From: Flavobacterium sp.
GTDB lineage: Bacteria; Bacteroidota; Bacteroidia; Flavobacteriales; Flavobacteriaceae
Assembly: GCA_012837155.1 (NCBI GenBank)
Contig: CP051546.1
Span: forward strand, 2,230,140 to 2,294,139
Reading direction: 5' to 3'
Length of the DNA stretch: 64,000 nucleotides
In this document: positions 59,345 to 64,000 of the stretch, piece after piece
Numbering within the stretch: the first letter of the stretch is position 1
How the letters are laid out: each line of letters begins with the position of its first letter
The notes under the pieces: model-generated
The model's input: only the letters and a program-made list of their open reading frames with translations
Databases searched by the model: none
Told to the model about the DNA's origin: nothing
Program-made: the position numbers and the translations under genes

Positions 59345-59551
59345 TTATTCTTTTTTCTTATTTGTATTTATACCAAAAGGCAAATACAACGGACAAAAAC
59401 TAATAAAACTTGTAATTAAAAAGATAATGGCTAAAGCGCCTAAAACTAATGCTGCCGTACCTTCAATTGCTTTTGTAAAATACAAAATGGCAATAGCAAT
59501 GGCACAAATAACTCGAGAAATTTTGTCTGTGGAACCCATATTTTTTTTCAT
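59345..59551 (-). CDS. DUF2892 (YgaP-type transmembrane) protein
   Basis: 68 residues, two helices (VICAIAIAILYFTKAIEGTA and ALAIIFLITSFISFCPLYLP) and a lysine tail. The N-terminal GSTDKISRV matches the DUF2892 start, the membrane part of the rhodanese YgaP. Intact. Third small gene of the persulfide island. Confidence 0.85.
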   Translation of the reverse strand: MKKNMGSTDKISRVICAIAIAILYFTKAIEGTAALVLGALAIIFLITSFISFCPLYLPFGINTNKKKE

Positions 59552-59581
59552 GATTTTTGGATTTTAATTGGTTAAATAGTA

Positions 59582-59776
59582 TTATTTTTTTGATGATTTT
59601 ACAAACATATTAAATAGTAATCCTCCCATTAAAGCACCATATAACGTACTGTTCAAAGGCTTTGAAGTGATAACACAAGTTCCTGAAGCACAGCCTACAT
59701 AAAAATAATAAAGATACCCTGCAACGGCTCCAACAACTATTCCTATTCCCGTAATTAAAATTGCTTTTTTAGTCAT
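59582..59776 (-). CDS. DUF6132 family small membrane protein
   Basis: 64 residues. Helix ILITGIGIVVGAVAGYLYYF, then YVGCASGTCVITSKPLNSTL with two Cys, then YGALMGGLLFNMF. Found in Bacteroidota next to rhodanese and thioredoxin genes; the function is unknown. The CASGTC motif could be redox-active or persulfidated (inference). Overlaps the thioredoxin stop by one base. Confidence 0.85.
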   Translation of the reverse strand: MTKKAILITGIGIVVGAVAGYLYYFYVGCASGTCVITSKPLNSTLYGALMGGLLFNMFVKSSKK

Positions 59777-60076
59777 TAGTCACTTTTTTCTAAAATTGTT
59801 TTTATGATTTGTTCTTTAGTCAAAACGCCAGATTGCCTCCATAATTGCTTACCGTTTTGAAACAAAACCATTGTGGGAACTCCACGCACCTGATATTTTG
59901 AGGCTAATTCCTGATGTTTATCCACATCAATTTTTATGATAGTAATTCGATCACCTAAATTTTCCTTTACCTGTTTTAAAATTGGAGCCAACATTTTACA
60001 CGGATTACACCAATCTGCAAAAAGTCAACTAAAACTGGTTTTCTGACTTAATAATCCTGTCGAAATTAGCACTCAT
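59776..60076 (-). CDS. Thioredoxin (frameshifts at N-terminus)
   Basis: About 101 residues. Start MSANFDRIIKSE, then (two short runs off) [20 protein letters not shown] with an active site CNPC instead of the common CGPC, and the cis-Pro block VRGVPTMVLFQNGKQLWRQS. It would reduce disulfides or persulfides in the cytoplasm. Frame breaks near 60045 and 60020 lie in A and T runs. Sits between DUF6132 and the small membrane protein. Confidence 0.85.
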
Positions 60077-60079
60077 TTT

Positions 60080-60279
60080 CTACTGTTTTTCATTGTTAGG
60101 AACTACACAACCTCCTATTCCACAACCTAAATTAAAAATGGCTTGAACTAAAAAAAAACAAACCAAATACTATAAAAAACCATTCACGAAGCACATAAAA
60201 TTGTACAAATAAAAACAGCGCAAATGCTAGACGAATCCATCGTATTACATACCAATTTGAAAAAAACAACTTTCTTCAT
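60080..60279 (-). CDS. Small membrane protein with Cys-rich tail (frameshift)
   Basis: About 65 residues. MKKVVFF, then (shifted) NWYVIRWIRLAFALFLFVQF, REWFFIVFGLFFF and the tail NLGCGIGGCVVPNNEKQ. Two helices and a CGxGGC motif. It resembles small proteins in rhodanese clusters of Flavobacterium. T runs near 60245 and 60165 break the frame. 6 bases after the rhodanese fusion gene. Confidence 0.65.
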
Positions 60280-60285
60280 TTTATT

Positions 60286-61690
60286 TTAGTGTTGACGGGC
60301 AAACATAATCGGTTGTTTTGATTCCCGTTTTTTGATGGCAGCAAAACCACCCAAAACATTGACGAGATTATGATAGCCACGCGCTTTCAAAATAGAAGCC
60401 GCTATAACGGAACGATACCCACCAGCGCAATGCAAATAAAAGGGGGTCTCTTTTGGAAATTCGGATAAATGTTCATTCAAAAAATCCAATGGAGTTGAAT
60501 GAACATCAACAATATGCTCTGCGGCAAATTCGTTTGGTTTTCTTACATCAAAAACAGGAACTTCCTTATCTTCTTCTATAATTTCTTCGAGTGTTTCAGC
60601 CGAAACGGAGTTTACGGTATCGTATTGCATTCCTGCATTTTTCCATGTTTCAAACCCATCTTTCAAATACCCTATTGTGTTGTCATAACCCACTCGGGCT
60701 AAACGTATAATTGCTTCTTCTTCCCTTCCCTTTGGGGCAACCAAAAGTAAGGGCTGCTTAATGTCTAAGATCAAAGCACCCACCCAAGGGGCAAAGCACC
60801 ATCGATACCTATAAAAATCGATTTTGGAATATGTCCTTTGGCAAAATCATCCTGATTACGAACATCTAATATCAAGGCGTCAGTACCATTGGCAACAAAC
60901 TCAAAGGTAAATGCATCATAAGCCGTGGCTTCTTTTACTATATCTTCTACATTTTCATACCCTTCCTTATTGAGTTTTACATTCATTGGAAAATACGCCG
61001 GTGGCGGCAATAATCCGTCAGTAACTTCTGCTATAAATTCTGCTTTAGTCATATTGGCACGAAGCGCATAATTGACTTGTTTTGTTCGCCAATTGACCCC
61101 ACGGTTTCATTACTTAAATTCTTTCCGCAAGCACTACCAGCACCATGAGCTGGATAAACAATAACATCGTCTGCTAAATTCATTATCTTATTGCGCAAAC
61201 TTTCGAATAAAACTCCAGCCAATTCTTCTTGAGTCATATTAGCCGCTTTTTGAGCTAAATCAGGTCGCCCTACATCTCCTAAAAACAAAGTATCCCCACT
61301 AAAAATCGCATAATCTTTACCGTTTTCATCTTTCAAAAGATAACAAGAGCTTTCCATTGTATGTCCTGGAGTGTGCAATAAAGTGATGGTAATATTTCCC
61401 AATTGAAAAACTTCGCCATCTTTTGCAATATGCGCCTCAAAACTAGGATTGGCCGTGGGTCCAAAAATTATTGGCGCTCCTGTTTTTTCGGCCAAAGTCA
61501 CGTGACCACTAACAAAATCAGCATGAAAATGGGTTTCGAAAATGTACTTTATTTTTGCGCTATCAGAAGCGGCTCGGTCAATATAAGGCTGTACTTCGCG
61601 CAATGGATCAATAATAGCAACCTCTCCGTTACTTTCTATATAATAAGCACCTTGCGCTAAACAACCCGTGTAAATTTGTTCTATTTTCAT
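60286..61690 (-). CDS. ETHE1-type persulfide dioxygenase fused to two rhodanese domains (two frameshifts)
   Basis: About 469 residues, like CstB and related fusions. MBL domain 1-215 with FETHFHADFVSGH (metal ligands H54, H56, D58), LLHTPGHTMESSCYLL and FSGDTLFLGDVGRPD. First rhodanese-like domain about 240-345 (ALILDVRNQDDFAKGHIPKS) shows no catalytic Cys. Second, 365-469, has FYLHCAGGYRS with the sulfur-carrying Cys. One A is missing near 61070 and one T near 60790. It oxidises glutathione- or other low-molecular-weight persulfide to sulfite; the thiol carrier is not known here. Confidence 0.9.
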
Positions 61691-61769
61691 TTTTTCTAAG
61701 TCAATTTAGAATGTAAATTTATTTATTTTTTGATTCAAAGACAGGATAAAAATCACATTTAGCAAAACA

Positions 61770-62579
61770 TTAAGACAGGATAATCTCTTTAACTATGATA
61801 TAAATTCCCATTGCCAAAACAAACCAACCAAATCCAATTTTTAGCTTTTCCTCATCTACCTTTTTAGAAATAAAATTTCCAATAAAAATTCCTAGTATTG
61901 ATGCTAAAGTAAATATTTCTAGTAGTTTCCAATCAATAATTTGATGCCCCATAATATCTCCCGTAAATCCAATTAACGATTGTAAGGAAACTATAAAAAG
62001 TGAGGTTCCAACGGCCATTTTCATTGGTGTTTTTGCAAAAAAACAATAAAGTTGGAACAATTAAAAATCCTCCTCCTGCTCCAACAAATCCTGAAACGAA
62101 TCCAATAAGAATTCCCAGTACAGCAATCTTAGAATAATTAGGCTTTTGATTCTCACCATCCAAAATGACAATTCCTTTTAGCGGTTTTATCATTTGTACA
62201 GAAGCCAAAATCATTACAACGGCAAACACTATCATAATTAGTATAGACTTGCTCAAAGTAAAATTTTCGGTGGTAAAAATAATAGTTGGAATCCTAGGAA
62301 CTATGATTTTTCGAGTGGTAAAAACCGAAATTACCGCTGGAATTCCAAATAAAATTACCTTGTTAAAATCGACTAATTTTTGTTTGGCTTTATGAAATCC
62401 ACCAACTAATGAAGTTGTTCCTATCACAAATAAAGAATAAGCCGTTGCTAGTGTAGGTTCGATTCCCATTATATAGACTAAAATTGGCACCGAAAGAATA
62501 GAACCGCCACTCCCTAACATCCCAAGTGTCATTCCTACAAAACAGCCAAAATATAACCTACAATATCAAAAAAATTCAT
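61770..62579 (-). CDS. TSUP (TauE/SafE) family sulfite/sulfonate exporter (two frameshifts)
   Basis: About 268 residues, eight predicted helices. Two TSUP repeats: GMTLGMLGSGGSILSVPILV and IGFVSGFVGAGGGFLIVPTL. A T is missing near 62542 and one is extra near 62040. It probably exports the sulfite made by the persulfide dioxygenase. Upstream is a GTAAC-N4-GTTAC palindrome shared with the CoA-disulfide reductase side. Confidence 0.88.
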
Positions 62580-62629
62580 GTATTACGCTTTTTTAACTGC
62601 AAAAATAGCTCTTTTAAGAGCCCGATTCT

Positions 62630-62643
62630 GTAACAAATGTTAC
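62630..62643 (-). promoter_or_regulatory. Palindrome GTAACAAATGTTAC, candidate Crp-family operator
   Basis: Perfect 5+4+5 dyad overlapping the regulator's stop codon and 51 bases upstream of the TSUP gene start. A near copy is at 63435. Binding by the local regulator is inferred. Confidence 0.5.
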
Positions 62644-63275
62644 CGCCGCTTCAACATCGCAATCGACGCCCTGTTTAAACTTATTTCTCCCTTGTTTTCC
62701 AATGCCTTCAATAATCGAGAAACAACCACTCTAGAAGTATGCAAATCATTGGCTATTTCTTGATGAGTTGCATGAATTTCATTAGAGTTATTGATTTTGG
62801 ATTTGTCCTGAAGATAATTCAGCAAGCGTTCGTCCATATTCATAAACGCTAAGTTATCAATGGCAGACAGCATTTCCTTTAAACGATTGTTGTAACTATT
62901 AAACACATAGCTTCTCCAGCTTTTATATTTCCCTAACCATTCCTCCATTTTAATAACCGGAATCATTACAACCGTTCCATTTGTTTCGGCGACAGCCCTG
63001 ATTTCACTCTTAGTTTCGCCCATACAACACGCCATTGTCATGGCACAGGTGTCGCCTTTTTCGATAAAATACAGCAACAACTCGCCTTCATCAAAATCTT
63101 CGCGCAATATCTTAATAGCTCCTGTTATCAACAACGGCATTTTCCGAATAGCATCACCAAAATCGATAAGAATATCCCCATCCTTGAAATCTCTCAACAA
63201 AGAGACTTGGACAATCTCATCGATTAGTTTATCCTCAAATAGGTATCCGTAAGTCTGTTTGAGTACGTCTTTCAT
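62640..63275 (-). CDS. Crp/Fnr family regulator of the persulfide island
   Basis: 211 residues: cyclic-nucleotide-binding-like beta-roll (15-115), dimer helix, and winged helix ATHQEIANDLHTSRVVVSRL. The beta-roll has Cys77, Cys83 and Cys84 (GDTCAMTMACCMGETKSEIR), which could sense persulfide or redox state (inference). It lacks the cAMP-binding consensus. Located centrally between the exporter and the reductase, so a regulator of both sides is likely. Intact frame. Confidence 0.87.
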   Translation of the reverse strand: MKDVLKQTYGYLFEDKLIDEIVQVSLLRDFKDGDILIDFGDAIRKMPLLITGAIKILREDFDEGELLLYFIEKGDTCAMTMACCMGETKSEIRAVAETNGTVVMIPVIKMEEWLGKYKSWRSYVFNSYNNRLKEMLSAIDNLAFMNMDERLLNYLQDKSKINNSNEIHATHQEIANDLHTSRVVVSRLLKALENKGEISLNRASIAMLKRR

Positions 63276-63434
63276 CCTTGCTTTTTCTTTTTTATGAACG
63301 GTAAATTTCGCTAAAAAAAATCACTTTAAGGACAAAACAAAAATACTTTAGAAATTAATTAGTAAACCTGTTGGTTGTGATTCTTTCAACTTCCGTTCGA
63401 GGAATCATTTTTTATTTCAAAAATTTCAGTTTAT

Positions 63435-63448
63435 GTAACAAAAGCTAC
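63435..63448 (+). promoter_or_regulatory. Degenerate palindrome GTAACAAAAGCTAC, candidate operator
   Basis: Two differences from the dyad at 62630. It lies 158 bases before the CoA-disulfide reductase gene, in the 330-base gap 63276-63605, which otherwise holds only a short dispersed repeat (63509-63545). Confidence 0.4.
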
Positions 63449-63605
63449 ACATTCCTAGAATATAGTTTCAGAAATTTGATTCAAAACAAAACCACCCCTA
63501 TAAACTTGACGCCCATAGGTTTGGTTTGCAGACTGAAAATCTGCCTATTTGTGATCATTCTCTTAGCCATGAATGCCTTGAATAAAATCCATAATTAAAC
63601 AACAA

Positions 63606-64000
63606 ATGAAAATACTTATCATAGGAGGAGTTGCTGGAGGAGCAACCGCAGCAGCTAGATTAAGACGATTAAGCGAAGAAAATGAAATCATCATTTTTGA
63701 AAAAGGAGAATATGTCAGTTTTGCAAACTGTGGCTTGCCTTACCATATTGGCGGCATAATTGTCGAACGTTCTAAATTAATACTACATACCCCTGCTTCT
63801 TTAAAAACAAGATTCAACTTGGACGTTCGTATTTTTAATGAAGTGCTAAAAATAAACAAAGAAGATAAAACCATCGAAGTACAAAACTTAATTACAAAAG
63901 AAATTTATACTGAATCCTATGACAAATTACTATTATCGCCCGGAGCAGAACCCTTTAAACCCAACATCCCAGGCATAAATTCTGATAAAATAATGACGCT
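63606..64000 (+). CDS. CoA-disulfide reductase / FAD-dependent persulfide reductase (partial)
   Basis: N-terminal 131 residues, running off the window. FAD motif KILIIGGVAGGATAAARLRR, then the single-Cys active site SFANCGLPYHIGG of CoA-disulfide reductases and the TPASLKTRFNLDVR block; second motif LLLSPGAEPFKPNIPG. Relatives often carry a C-terminal rhodanese domain and reduce CoA or other persulfides. Whether that tail is present lies beyond the window. Divergent from the regulator gene. Confidence 0.9.
   Translation, partial: MKILIIGGVAGGATAAARLRRLSEENEIIIFEKGEYVSFANCGLPYHIGGIIVERSKLILHTPASLKTRFNLDVRIFNEVLKINKEDKTIEVQNLITKEIYTESYDKLLLSPGAEPFKPNIPGINSDKIMT

Overview
The window is a stretch of Flavobacterium-like (Bacteroidota, Flavobacteriia) chromosome. 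The evidence is the low GC content, repeated TAnnTTTG promoter motifs (the known Bacteroidota -7 element), a secreted GH8 enzyme with a T9SS C-terminal sorting domain, bacillithiol-type YtxJ, DUF4293/DUF6132/DUF1684/DUF2911 proteins, a 'sensor of ECF-type sigma factor' trio, and a tmRNA with a GEGNYALAA tag. No rRNA, tRNA, prophage or CRISPR array was seen.

Layout: 0-5 kb carries housekeeping genes (DUF4293, metallophosphoesterase, truA, ABC exporter) and two unknown genes. 5-10 kb has the GH8 glucanase, then a three-level nest of insertion sequences (IS982 inside IS630 inside IS5). 10-21 kb has clpB, ytxJ, pcm, a Gfo/Idh oxidoreductase, 3-hydroxyacyl-CoA dehydrogenase, yggS, a DnaQ/GIY-YIG nuclease, miaA and an acyl-ACP thioesterase; a second IS982 splits a small membrane-protein gene between the last two. 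21.8-24.4 kb is an ISAon1-type element holding an IS630-type element. 24.4-37.5 kb carries DUF2911, a HAD phosphatase, tcdA, TatD, DUF1684, an MFS transporter, a BlaI/BlaR1-like pair with a regularly spaced operator array, an M28 peptidase, a second copy of the IS630-type element, an AlaDH/PNT-like dehydrogenase and a serine hydrolase. The tmRNA is at 37.55 kb. A dipeptidyl-peptidase III gene follows, cut by a second ISAon1. 41.7-50 kb has an SRPBCC/GyrI protein, an ECF sigma operon, an IS1595, a Ycf48-like lipoprotein, a protein with 66-bp tandem repeats and kup. 50.3-58.7 kb is a CecR-YbhGFSR-like efflux operon whose TetR gene is broken by two different IS. 58.7-64 kb is a sulfide/persulfide-handling island: TPMT-type methyltransferase, DUF2892, DUF6132, thioredoxin, persulfide dioxygenase-rhodanese fusion, TSUP exporter, Crp-family regulator and CoA-disulfide reductase.

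Two cross-cutting observations matter most. First, more than 30 reading frames break at homopolymer runs, mostly by one missing base, and IS copies within the window differ mainly in homopolymer length. Most broken genes are therefore probably intact in the organism and the frameshifts are sequence errors. Such genes are given as CDS over their whole span with the break noted, and 'pseudogene' is kept for IS-interrupted, nonsense-mutated or remnant genes and for broken transposases. Second, an unexplained element of about 120-130 bp occurs three times (683, 13369, 52273), each time just after the stop codon of a minus-strand gene, with a hairpin whose inner pair covaries and whose loop is invariant.
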